Source: an uncultured Achromobacter sp. | GTDB taxonomy: Bacteria > Pseudomonadota > Gammaproteobacteria > Burkholderiales > Burkholderiaceae_B | NCBI GenBank assembly: GCA_913775005.1 | Contig: CAJYKY010000180.1 | Location: forward strand, 1 to 6,126 | Reading direction: 5' to 3' | DNA: 6,126 nucleotides | Part shown: positions 1 through 6,126 of the stretch, one piece after another | How the letters are laid out: the number at the start of each line of letters is the position of its first letter | How positions within the stretch are numbered: the first letter of the stretch is position 1 | Translations under genes and position numbers: made by a program | The notes under the pieces: model-generated | What the model saw: the letters and a program-made list of their open reading frames with translations, nothing else | Database searches by the model: none | Told to the model about the DNA's origin: nothing

Positions 1-1894
1 GCTGATTCAAACCAAAGCCCAGCAGCAACCAAGCGAGCGCAAAGCCCACGCCGGGGCTGGGCAGCCAGAACAGGGCCAATACCAACAGCGCCAGCGGCAC
101 GCCCCAGACGACGCCAGCCGTCAATACATGGCGGCGCGGCCACAGCACGGCCATCGCCGAGGCGGCCGGCAGCAGCGCGCCCGCCACGACCAGCAGCGTC
201 CCTTGCACATTGGCCTGCCACATGGCGGGCAGATGCTGGGCCGAGATGCCGCCTGCCAACCACACCATGCCCTGCACGGAAAGCAGCAACGCCCACGCCA
301 AGGGTTGCAGCGCCTGGCCGCGCTTGCCGCCCACACGGTGGCTCCAGGTCAGGATGACGGCCGTAGCCCAGGCGCCGATCACCGCAATCGGCAACCATAC
401 AAAGCCGGCACGATCGGGGTCGAAGTACAGCCAGGCGTCCAGCAGGTCGTCACGCATCAGTTCAGGCGCCAGGCCGCGCCAGATCAGTGCGGCGCCCGCC
501 GCCGCGATCAACAGACCGGACAGGAAACGCAGGATCACATCGGGTCCCAGCGCGTAGATGGCCGCGGCCATCAGCAGCACGAAGAAGCACGCACTGGTAA
601 ATGAGGTGGAGCTGGACAGGCCGTAGATCAGCAGGATCTGACCCGTGAACGCCATGGCCGTGCCGCACTGCCGCCAGAACGGTCCGGCGTCACTGCGCAG
701 CACCGCCACGCCGGCGGCGCACAGCGCCAGCCCGGCGACCAGCGCCCCTTCTTCGGACGTGACGAAACCGGAAAAGGCGACAAACACCAATAACAGCAGC
801 GTCGCCAGCCACGCGCTCAGGCCCAGCAGACACTGCACATACCAGGGCGGTTCAGCCTGCGGCGTGGCCGCAGGGGCCAATTGCGCAACGGGGGTGGAAG
901 AATCGGCCGGCTCGACGGCATTGCCGGCGGATGCCGCGGCCGGTTCTGCATCCGCGGGCGCCACCACGGCTTGCGGTTCAGCGGCCAGGCGACGCAGCCA
1001 GCGCGCCGCCAACACGGCTTCCGCCATCAGCAAGGCGGCCAGCGGCAGCGCAGCCCAGACGCCGGGCTCCAGGCGCAACAACCATTCGCCCACCACGCGC
1101 AGCGACACGCAGATAACGCCAGCGGCCAACATCGCCAGGATGACCAGGTCGCGCCGGCCCCGCTGATAGTACAGACCCAGCCCCACCGTCATGGCCGCCC
1201 AGGCAACACCGCTGGAGGCATTCATGCTGCTCATGATGATGTCGCCGAACATCAGCGCCAGCACCAGCACGGTGATGGCGATGGCCGCCAGGACGCGAGG
1301 CCCGATCAGCGTGCTGGCTCGCCAGCGGCGCGCGGCGAGCTCCCAGCCTAGCAATAATGTCAGGTTCAGGGCCGCGATGATCAGGCTGGGCACGCCCGCG
1401 CCGCCCATGATGGCCAACCATGTGAACATGCGTTCACCCAGCCACAGCGCTGCCGCCACATTCAAGACCAGCGCCCACAACAGCCACACCGCCTGACTGG
1501 CCGACGCCAGTGCCCAGGGCAGCAGCAGCACCGCCCACCAGGCGAACAATTCCCAGGTATCGGCGCCAGTCTGGTAAGTTTGGCCTAATAGCGCGAGCAG
1601 GGCGCCCAGCAACAGACCGGCCAAGGCCAGCAACGCACCGGGGATGCTGCGCCGCACGCCGGGCGTGCCGCGCAACCGTAGTCCGACCCAGGCGGCGGCC
1701 AGCGCAACAACCGCCAGCAAGCCCTCGGTGCCGGCGAAGCGTTGCACTTTTGTCATGTCTTGCCAGTTGGCGGCGACCCAGCAAATCGCGGCGCTGCCCA
1801 GCAGCAAAACGCCTAGCCAAAGGGTGCTTCGCGCCAGGAATTGACGCCAAGCGTGCAGTTCGGATCCCGCTTGTCTTTCAGTGCCGACTTGCAT
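1..1894 (-). CDS. DUF2157/DUF4401 multi-spanning membrane protein, C-terminus off the left edge
   Basis: One uninterrupted minus-strand frame runs from an ATG at 1894 to the window edge, giving 631 visible codons. The start has a GGAG ribosome site at 1907-1904, nine bases upstream. The N-terminal half (about residues 20-300) shows roughly ten hydrophobic segments and the motif GQTYQTGADTWELF (residues 104-117), which I recognise from DUF2157 proteins. A Pro/Ala/Glu-rich, non-hydrophobic linker follows at about 305-349. The second half begins PPWYVQCLLGLSAWLA (from about residue 350), the typical opening of DUF4401, and contains roughly ten more hydrophobic segments up to LPSPGVGFALAWLLLGF near the edge. 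In DUF4401 proteins about 50-60 further residues usually follow, so the gene is probably only slightly truncated. It should be an inner-membrane protein; no biochemical function is established for either domain. DUF4401 genes are often followed by a GDYXXLXY-domain gene, which would lie to the left here (inference). Family call good, function unknown. Confidence 0.87.
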   Translation of the reverse strand, partial: MQVGTERQAGSELHAWRQFLARSTLWLGVLLLGSAAICWVAANWQDMTKVQRFAGTEGLLAVVALAAAWVGLRLRGTPGVRRSIPGALLALAGLLLGALLALLGQTYQTGADTWELFAWWAVLLLPWALASASQAVWLLWALVLNVAAALWLGERMFTWLAIMGGAGVPSLIIAALNLTLLLGWELAARRWRASTLIGPRVLAAIAITVLVLALMFGDIIMSSMNASSGVAWAAMTVGLGLYYQRGRRDLVILAMLAAGVICVSLRVVGEWLLRLEPGVWAALPLAALLMAEAVLAARWLRRLAAEPQAVVAPADAEPAAASAGNAVEPADSSTPVAQLAPAATPQAEPPWYVQCLLGLSAWLATLLLLVFVAFSGFVTSEEGALVAGLALCAAGVAVLRSDAGPFWRQCGTAMAFTGQILLIYGLSSSTSFTSACFFVLLMAAAIYALGPDVILRFLSGLLIAAAGAALIWRGLAPELMRDDLLDAWLYFDPDRAGFVWLPIAVIGAWATAVILTWSHRVGGKRGQALQPLAWALLLSVQGMVWLAGGISAQHLPAMWQANVQGTLLVVAGALLPAASAMAVLWPRRHVLTAGVVWGVPLALLVLALFWLPSPGVGFALAWLLLGFGLNQ

Positions 1895-1918
1895 CTGGCG
1901 AATCTCCGATCTTATTAT
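1889..1918 (+). promoter_or_regulatory. Candidate promoter for topB in the divergent intergenic region
   Basis: A TATTAT hexamer (1913-1918, five of six matches to TATAAT) lies 18 bases after TTGCAT (1889-1894, a poor -35 that keeps only the TTG). Transcription would begin near 1925 and give a leader of about 32 bases. Read on the opposite strand, the same AT-rich patch gives GATAAT (1919-1914), also five of six to consensus, but it sits too close to the ribosome site of the leftward gene to be its obvious -10 element. The patch stands out because the surroundings are GC-rich. This is a consensus match by eye only. Confidence 0.35.
1904..1907 (-). promoter_or_regulatory. Ribosome binding site of the DUF2157/DUF4401 gene
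   Basis: On the minus strand GGAG stands nine bases before the ATG at 1894. It is the only clear Shine-Dalgarno-like element near this end of the frame and supports that start over upstream in-frame codons, which would run into the divergent topB leader. Confidence 0.6.
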
Positions 1919-1930
1919 CCGCGCTACTAA

Positions 1931-1945
1931 GGCGGGACTACCGCC
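1931..1945 (+). promoter_or_regulatory. Small hairpin in the topB leader
   Basis: GGCGG (1931-1935) and CCGCC (1941-1945) form a perfect five-pair stem around the loop GACTA. The hairpin ends 11 bases before the topB ATG, just upstream of a weak GGA (1949-1951) that is the only Shine-Dalgarno-like sequence. It could modulate ribosome access, or as DNA it could be a short operator. Five GC pairs can also arise by chance in DNA of this composition. Confidence 0.3.
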
Positions 1946-1956
1946 ACTGGATACAC

Positions 1957-4593
1957 ATGAATAAAACGCTGATTATTGCCGAGAAGCCCTCGGTGGCCCT
2001 TGATATATCACGCGCCTTGGGAGGCTTCGCGCGCGAGGGCGACTATTTTGAAAGCGAACGTTACGTCCTTGCGTCCAGCATTGGCCATTTGCTGAGCTTG
2101 GTCGCGCCCAACGATCCGGTCAAGGGAAAGTGGAGCTTCACGCACCTGCCCGTGATTCCGCCTGAATTCGAACTGGGCCCCACCGACAAGAAATCCGCCG
2201 AACGCCTGAAGCTGCTGGTCCGCCTGGCCAAGCGCAAGGATGTGGACGCCATCATCAACGCCTGTGACGCGGGACGCGAAGGCGAACTGATCTTCCGCTA
2301 CATCATTCAGTACGCCGGGGTGAAAAAGCCCATTCAGCGCCTCTGGTTGCAGTCGATGACGCAGGCCGCCATCCGCGAAGCCTTCGCTAACTTGCGCGAC
2401 GATTCGCAGTTGAAACCGCTGGAAGCCGCCGCGCGCTCGCGCGCCGAGGCCGACTGGCTGGTCGGCATCAACGGCACGCGCGCCATGACCGCCTTCAACA
2501 GCAAGGACGGCGGCTTCTTCAAGACGCCGGTCGGCCGCGTACAGACGCCCACGCTGGCCATCGTGGCCGAGCGCGAAGAACGCATCCGCCGCTTCGTGCC
2601 GCGTGACTACTGGGAAGTGCGCGCCACCTTCATCGCGGCCGCCGGCCTGTATGAAGGCCGCTGGATCGATCCGCAATTCAAGAAAGACGACCGCGACCCG
2701 GAAAAGCGCGAATCGCGCCTGTGGTCGGCCGCCGCCGCCCAGAGCGTGGTGGCCGCCTGCCGCGACCAGCCGGGCAATGTCACCGAAGAATCCAAGCCGT
2801 CGACCCAGATGTCGCCGGCCCTGTATGACCTGACCTCGCTGCAACGCGAAGCCAACGGCCGCTTCGGCTTTTCGGCCAAGACCACGCTGGCGCTGGCGCA
2901 GACGCTGTACGAACGACACAAGGCGCTGACCTATCCGCGTACCGATTCCCGCTATCTGCCCGAGGACTACATCACCACGGTGCAGGAAACCATGCGCGCG
3001 CTGGCCAAGGGCGGCTCGAACGCCGTGGGCGGCCTGGCGCGCCATGCCGACACCGTCGTCAACCAGCAATGGGTGAAACCGAACCGCCGCATCTTCGATA
3101 ACAAGAAGGTGTCGGATCACTTTGCCATCATTCCCACGCTGCAAATCCCGCATGACCTGAGCGAAGCCGAGGCCAAGCTGTACGACCTGGTGCTCAAGCG
3201 CTTTTTGGCCGTGTTCTTCCCGCCGGCCGAATATCGCGTCACGACTCGCATGACCGAAGTGCAGGGGCATCGCTTCCGCACCGACGGCAAGGTGCTGGTC
3301 AGCCCGGGGTGGCTGGCCGTGTACGGCAAGGAAGCCCAGGGCGAAGACGCCAACCTCGTGCCCGTGGCGGACGGCGAAACCGTGCGCACCGAGGACGTGG
3401 AAGCCGTTGGCCTGTCGACCAAGCCGCCCGCGCGCTTTAACGAAGGCACGCTGCTGTCCGCCATGGAAGGCGCCGGCAAGCTAGTCGACGACGAAGAACT
3501 GCGCGAAGCCATGTCCGAGCGCGGCCTGGGCACGCCGGCCACGCGCGCAGCCATCATCGAAGGCCTGCTCAACGAGGTCTACCTGCGCCGCGAAGGCCGC
3601 GACCTGGTGCCGACCGCCAAGGCGCGTCAGCTGATGACGCTGCTGTCGGGCCTGGACGTCACCGAACTCACGTCGCCGGAACTCACGGGCGAATGGGAGC
3701 ACAAGCTCAAGCAGATCGAGCAGGGCGGCCTGGGCCGCGAAGCCTTCATGCGCGAAATCGCGCAGATGACGCAGGTGATCGTCAAGCGCGCCAAGGAATA
3801 CGAGCGCGACACGGTGCCGGGCGACTACGCCACCTTGCAGACGCCGTGCCCCAAGTGCGGCGCCGTCGTGAAGGAAAACTATCGCCGCTACGCCTGCACC
3901 GCTTGCGACTTTTCCATTGGCAAGCACCCGGGCGGACGCACGTTCGAACTGCCGGAAGTCGAAGAACTGCTGGCCAAGCGCGAGATCGGTCCGCTGCAAG
4001 GCTTCATCAGCAAAATGGGCCGCCCGTTTGCCGCCATCTTGCGCATCAGCGATGAATACAAGCTGGAATTCGACTTCGGCCAGAACGACGAAGACGATAC
4101 CGAAGCCGTGGACTTCTCCGGCCACACGCCCGTCGGCTCGTGCCCGAAGTGCCAGTCGCGCGTGTTCGAACACGGCATGAGCTACGTCTGCGAGAAGTCC
4201 GTCGGCCCCGAAAAGAGCTGCGACTTCCGCTCGGGCAAGGTCATCCTGCAACAGGAGATCTCGGCCGAACAGATGGGCAAGCTGCTGACGAACGGCCGCA
4301 CGGACCTGCTGGAAGGCTTTGTGTCCAGCCGGACCAACCGCAAGTTCAAGGCGTTCCTGGTGCGTCAGCCGGATGGCAAGATCGGGTTCGAATTCGAGCC
4401 GCGTCCTGAAAAGCCGGGCCGGGCGGGGGCCAAGACGGCCACTAAGACCGCCGCCAAAACAGCCACCAAGACGGCCGCAAAGAAGGCGCCCGCCAAAAAG
4501 GCAGCGGTGAAGAAGACCGCCACAAAGACTGCCACCAAGACCGCCGTCAAAAAGGCCGTCAAGAAGGCCGCTCCGAAGAAAACCGCCGCGTAA
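1957..4593 (+). CDS. topB: DNA topoisomerase III (type IA) with zinc ribbons and H1-like tail
   Basis: This 878-residue enzyme cuts one DNA strand through a 5'-phosphotyrosine, passes a second strand and reseals; topoisomerase III mainly decatenates and resolves replication and recombination intermediates in the cytoplasm. The TOPRIM domain starts at TLIIAEKPSVA (E9) and carries DAGREGE at 104-110. GRVQTPT is at 193-199. The catalytic tyrosine is Y326 in LTYPRTDSRYL, supported by H388 in DHFAIIPT and GLGTPATRA at 523-531. The C-terminus has a zinc ribbon C631/C634/C647/C650, a topoisomerase C-terminal repeat, a second cysteine cluster C729/C732/C745/C755, another such repeat, and a Lys/Ala/Thr tail from 825. 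The overall motif pattern (DAGREGEL, SPALYDLT, QRxAxxRFGFSA) resembles Bacillus-type TopB more than the E. coli protein, which has DPDREGQ and lacks the four-cysteine clusters. The ATG is chosen because family proteins begin almost directly with this TOPRIM strand; the frame stays open upstream only as a shadow of the opposite gene. Its ribosome site is weak (GGA at 1949-1951). Confidence 0.96.
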   Translation: MNKTLIIAEKPSVALDISRALGGFAREGDYFESERYVLASSIGHLLSLVAPNDPVKGKWSFTHLPVIPPEFELGPTDKKSAERLKLLVRLAKRKDVDAIINACDAGREGELIFRYIIQYAGVKKPIQRLWLQSMTQAAIREAFANLRDDSQLKPLEAAARSRAEADWLVGINGTRAMTAFNSKDGGFFKTPVGRVQTPTLAIVAEREERIRRFVPRDYWEVRATFIAAAGLYEGRWIDPQFKKDDRDPEKRESRLWSAAAAQSVVAACRDQPGNVTEESKPSTQMSPALYDLTSLQREANGRFGFSAKTTLALAQTLYERHKALTYPRTDSRYLPEDYITTVQETMRALAKGGSNAVGGLARHADTVVNQQWVKPNRRIFDNKKVSDHFAIIPTLQIPHDLSEAEAKLYDLVLKRFLAVFFPPAEYRVTTRMTEVQGHRFRTDGKVLVSPGWLAVYGKEAQGEDANLVPVADGETVRTEDVEAVGLSTKPPARFNEGTLLSAMEGAGKLVDDEELREAMSERGLGTPATRAAIIEGLLNEVYLRREGRDLVPTAKARQLMTLLSGLDVTELTSPELTGEWEHKLKQIEQGGLGREAFMREIAQMTQVIVKRAKEYERDTVPGDYATLQTPCPKCGAVVKENYRRYACTACDFSIGKHPGGRTFELPEVEELLAKREIGPLQGFISKMGRPFAAILRISDEYKLEFDFGQNDEDDTEAVDFSGHTPVGSCPKCQSRVFEHGMSYVCEKSVGPEKSCDFRSGKVILQQEISAEQMGKLLTNGRTDLLEGFVSSRTNRKFKAFLVRQPDGKIGFEFEPRPEKPGRAGAKTATKTAAKTATKTAAKKAPAKKAAVKKTATKTATKTAVKKAVKKAAPKKTAA
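4429..4590 (+). repeat. Lys/Ala/Thr-rich low-complexity tail of topB
   Basis: Residues 825-878 of TopB consist, after G824, of only five residue types: 19 Ala, 18 Lys, 12 Thr, 3 Val and 2 Pro, with no acidic or aromatic residue. The pattern is irregular KTA/KTAAK/KKA units. DNA units recur: GCCACCAAGAC occurs at 4462-4472 and 4531-4541, and AAGACCGCC at 4444, 4513 and 4537. Such tails resemble histone H1 and bacterial H1-like or AlgP proteins and are expected to be disordered and to bind DNA non-specifically through charge. E. coli TopB also ends in a shorter lysine-rich segment, so a basic tail is compatible with topoisomerase III function. Confidence 0.85.
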
Positions 4594-4595
4594 GC

Positions 4596-4615
4596 GGGGA
4601 GGCAAACGCCTCCCC
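4596..4615 (+). terminator. topB: GC-rich hairpin directly after topB
   Basis: GGGGAGGC (4596-4603) and GCCTCCCC (4608-4615) form a perfect eight-pair stem with the loop AAAC, starting two bases after the topB stop codon. The following bases are CCCTTACG, so there is no real T-run. It may protect the 3' end of the transcript or act with the second hairpin downstream rather than terminate alone. Confidence 0.6.
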
Positions 4616-4636
4616 CCCTTACGCATCGCCCACCCG

Positions 4637-4659
4637 ACGCCCGGCCAGCCCGGGCGTTT
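4637..4659 (+). terminator. topB: Second hairpin with short T-run, likely topB terminator
   Basis: ACGCCCGG (4637-4644) and CCGGGCGT (4650-4657) pair perfectly around the loop CCAGC, and the stem runs straight into TTTG (4657-4660). The compact GC stem with T's at its base is the common form of intrinsic terminators in GC-rich proteobacteria, although three T's are few. It separates topB from the transporter operon. Confidence 0.65.
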
Positions 4660-4663
4660 GCCA

Positions 4664-4692
4664 TTGTTGGACGGCACACGCTGGGGTATTGT
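4664..4692 (+). promoter_or_regulatory. Candidate sigma-70 promoter of the ABC import operon
   Basis: TTGTTG (4664-4669; the TTG matches the -35 consensus) is separated by exactly 17 bases from TATTGT (4687-4692; four of six to TATAAT). The start of transcription would fall near 4699, leaving about 35 bases of leader. It lies immediately after the second hairpin, where a new transcription unit would be expected. I see no riboswitch-like structure in the leader. Weak consensus match by eye. Confidence 0.35.
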
Positions 4693-4724
4693 TGTCGCCA
4701 AACAGCTGCAACCAAACCAACTTC

Positions 4725-4729
4725 GAGGA
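4725..4729 (+). promoter_or_regulatory. Ribosome binding site deciding the substrate-binding protein start
   Basis: GAGGA sits four bases before the ATG at 4734. It selects this ATG over the in-frame TTG at 4689, which would add 15 polar residues in front of the signal peptide and has no comparable ribosome site. Confidence 0.75.
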
Positions 4730-4733
4730 TGAC

Positions 4734-5792
4734 ATGACTCACCGCCCCGATTTCACCACCCGCCGCCGCGTGCTGGCGGCCGCCGGCGCCCTGGCCGGCG
4801 TCAGTCTGCTGAACGGGCGCGTGGCATTTGCCCAGCCCAAATTGGGCAAGATCGTTTATGGACAAGGCAGCATCGACCCCTTCTTCGCGGCCGGCTATGT
4901 GGCGCTGAAGAAAGGCTATTTCGGTGAAGGCGGCCTGGACGTCGAATACCTGAATTCGCAAAGCGGCCCACGCACCAACCAATTGCTGGCGGCCGGCCAG
5001 ATCGCGTTCGGCGCCACAGCGGCCACCGCCGCCCCCGCGCTGACCATCGCCGGCAAGCCCGCCACGCTGGTGTTCGGCTTTGACCGCAAGCTCACCTACG
5101 CCAACGTCATCGTGCGCCGCGAAGACTTCGACAGCGGCAAGATCAAATCCCTGAAAGACCTGGCCGGCAAGCGCGTGGGCGCCACGCAGCCGCAGTCCAG
5201 CACGTGGCTGATGGCGCTGTACCTGATGCAGAAGGCCGGCGTGGCCGACAAGGTCGACATCCGTCCGCTGGGCGACCTGGCCACGATGCTGGGCGCGCTG
5301 AAGACGGGGTCGGTCTCGGCCAGCATGGCCACCATGTCGATGATGGAACAGGCCCGCCAGGAAGGCTGGGGCGTACCCATTTTCGATGCCACCACCGAAA
5401 GCTCGTGGAATGAATTCATGGGCGGCGACGTGCCCGGCATCGCCGCGTTGACGCTGCAAGACACCATCCAGAAGCGCCCTGAAGTCGTGCAGGCGTTCGT
5501 GACGGCCATGGTCAAGGCGCAGGACTTCATCACCGCCAACAGCGCGGCGGGTATCACCGACGTGATCTACGACGACTACCTGAGCGCCTTCCCCCGCGCG
5601 GCCATCGAAAAAACGCTGGGCGTCTACAAGGAAACGGTGTTCCTGAAAGACAACATCATCACCGAAGACGCCTACAACCGCATGACGGCCATCATGGGCG
5701 ACGGCCGCCAGTTCTCGAACGAAGAAATCAAGACCGTGCCCTATGCCAAATGCGTGGACATGAGCTTCGTGCGCAAAGCCCGGGGCCTTTGA
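4734..5792 (+). CDS. ABC transporter periplasmic substrate-binding protein, NMT1/THI5 (SsuA/TauA/NrtA-like) class
   Basis: The 352-residue protein should capture a small solute in the periplasm and deliver it to an ABC importer. The N-terminus is a signal peptide: TRRRVLA (residues 9-15) fits the twin-arginine pattern except for V in place of F, then a hydrophobic stretch to about L26, then VAFA-QP with likely cleavage after A33. The mature protein begins with a beta strand (KIVYGQ), followed by GYVALKKGYFGEGGLDVEY (54-72), the hallmark opening of this binding-protein class (small helix, 'KGYF', 'GLDVE'), then a Gly/Ala-rich ligand-pocket region and KDLAGKRVGATQ at about 141-152, where the second lobe starts. 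The length is normal for the class. The stop codon shares its last base with the ATG of the ATPase gene, so the two are translationally coupled. The class includes binders of sulfonates, taurine, nitrate, pyrimidine precursors and aromatic acids; nothing visible fixes the ligand, so no gene symbol is given. Confidence 0.9.
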   Translation: MTHRPDFTTRRRVLAAAGALAGVSLLNGRVAFAQPKLGKIVYGQGSIDPFFAAGYVALKKGYFGEGGLDVEYLNSQSGPRTNQLLAAGQIAFGATAATAAPALTIAGKPATLVFGFDRKLTYANVIVRREDFDSGKIKSLKDLAGKRVGATQPQSSTWLMALYLMQKAGVADKVDIRPLGDLATMLGALKTGSVSASMATMSMMEQARQEGWGVPIFDATTESSWNEFMGGDVPGIAALTLQDTIQKRPEVVQAFVTAMVKAQDFITANSAAGITDVIYDDYLSAFPRAAIEKTLGVYKETVFLKDNIITEDAYNRMTAIMGDGRQFSNEEIKTVPYAKCVDMSFVRKARGL

Positions 5793-6126
5793 TGATCACG
5801 CTGGACAAGGTGGGCAAGGCGTATCAGACGCGCCAGGGCACGACGCATGCGGTGGGTGAGGTCAGCCTGACAATCGAAGCGGGGGAATTCGTATCGATCG
5901 TCGGCCCATCGGGTTGCGGCAAGAGCACGCTGCTGAACATGATTGCCGGCTTTCTGCCGCCCACCACGGGCGCCATCCGCGTGGATGGCCACTTGGTGGA
6001 CGGGCAGGTGCCGCCGGCGCTGGGCTACATCTTTCAGAAAGACACGCTGCTGCCGTGGTTCAGCGTGCGCAAGAACGTGGCGCTGGGCTTGAAGTTCCAG
6101 GGCGTGGCCGCCGACAAGATCGAACG
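5792..6126 (+). CDS. ABC transporter ATP-binding protein (SsuB/TauB/NrtD-like), cut by the right edge
   Basis: The first 111 codons of the nucleotide-binding subunit are present. It begins MITLDKVGKAYQT, has the Walker A motif GPSGCGKST at residues 38-46, and the Q-loop at Q82 in IFQKDTLLPWFSV, a form typical of nitrate/sulfonate/taurine importers (COG1116). The ABC signature, Walker B and H-loop lie beyond the window; the family usually has about 250-270 residues. It would sit on the cytoplasmic face and hydrolyse ATP to drive import of whatever the upstream binding protein captures. The ATG overlaps the previous stop in the string TGATG (5790-5794). Its own ribosome site is poor (GGGG at 5782-5785), fitting translation by reinitiation. 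A permease gene is expected to follow. Confidence 0.93.
   Translation, partial: MITLDKVGKAYQTRQGTTHAVGEVSLTIEAGEFVSIVGPSGCGKSTLLNMIAGFLPPTTGAIRVDGHLVDGQVPPALGYIFQKDTLLPWFSVRKNVALGLKFQGVAADKIE

Noticed and set aside
128..1351. Several plus-strand open frames and the 978-1421 and 1434-1850 minus-strand frames in the left region
   Set aside because: All are Arg/Gln/Ala/His-rich readings in the wrong frames of the membrane-protein gene, whose correct frame is open throughout and gives clear membrane spans.
1510..1956. In-frame 149-codon open extension upstream of topB
   Set aside because: It runs antisense through the well-supported membrane-protein gene, its translation is Arg/Pro-rich and unlike any family, and TopB proteins begin at the TOPRIM strand just after the ATG at 1957.
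2266..2286. DAGREGE in place of a DxD-type TOPRIM motif, suspected loss of a catalytic acid
   Set aside because: The same DAGREGE form occurs, as I recall it, in Bacillus TopB, so it is a normal subgroup variant; E9, D104, E108, E110 and Y326 are all retained.
2008..3270. 420-residue open frame on the minus strand inside topB
   Set aside because: A mirror frame of a GC-rich coding sequence; composition is biased to G/R/A/H, there is no recognisable domain, and the plus strand encodes a complete topoisomerase with all motifs.
3481..4701. 406-residue minus-strand open frame with apparently patterned GG/LL-rich start
   Set aside because: The pattern is the antisense reading of the Lys/Ala/Thr tail and zinc-ribbon region of topB, with no ribosome site or independent family match.
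4689..4733. TTG start adding 15 residues to the substrate-binding protein
   Set aside because: It would overlap the candidate -10 element, lacks a ribosome site and puts polar residues before the signal peptide; the ATG at 4734 has GAGGA at proper distance.
4365..5459. 364-residue minus-strand open frame with a hydrophobic AV/AF repeat near its end
   Set aside because: It spans the topB tail, the hairpins and the binding-protein gene in antisense. The hydrophobic repeat is just the complement of the AAG/GCC codons of the tail.

Overview
The window is GC-rich, densely coded bacterial DNA. Protein style, codon use and gene content suggest a betaproteobacterium of the order Burkholderiales, most like the Alcaligenaceae (Achromobacter/Bordetella type). 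That assignment rests on recognition of protein sequence only and is moderately confident.

Layout from left to right: (1) Positions 1-1894, minus strand, hold a large multi-spanning membrane protein with a DUF2157-like N-terminal half and a DUF4401-like C-terminal half joined by a Pro/Ala-rich linker; its C-terminus lies beyond the left edge. (2) A 62-base divergent intergenic region (1895-1956) carries an AT-rich promoter-like patch and a small hairpin. (3) Positions 1957-4593, plus strand, encode an 878-residue type IA DNA topoisomerase III (topB) with a TOPRIM domain, active-site tyrosine, two four-cysteine zinc ribbons, two topoisomerase C-terminal repeats and a lysine/alanine/threonine tail resembling histone H1. 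(4) Positions 4594-4733 carry two strong hairpins (transcript end of topB) and a candidate promoter for the next unit. (5) Positions 4734-5792, plus strand, encode a periplasmic substrate-binding protein of the NMT1/THI5 (SsuA/TauA/NrtA-like) class with a twin-arginine-like signal peptide. (6) Positions 5792-6126, plus strand, encode the start of its cognate ABC ATPase (SsuB/TauB/NrtD-like), whose ATG shares one base with the preceding stop; it is cut by the right edge.

The last two genes form the start of an ABC import operon, and a permease gene is expected to the right. Its substrate cannot be read from the sequence. topB appears to be a single-gene transcription unit, divergent from the membrane-protein gene and insulated by hairpins from the transporter operon. 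I found no mobile element, CRISPR array, tRNA, rRNA or convincing new system. The most noteworthy features are the H1-like tail on TopB, the uncharacterised DUF2157-DUF4401 membrane protein and the transporter of unknown substrate.
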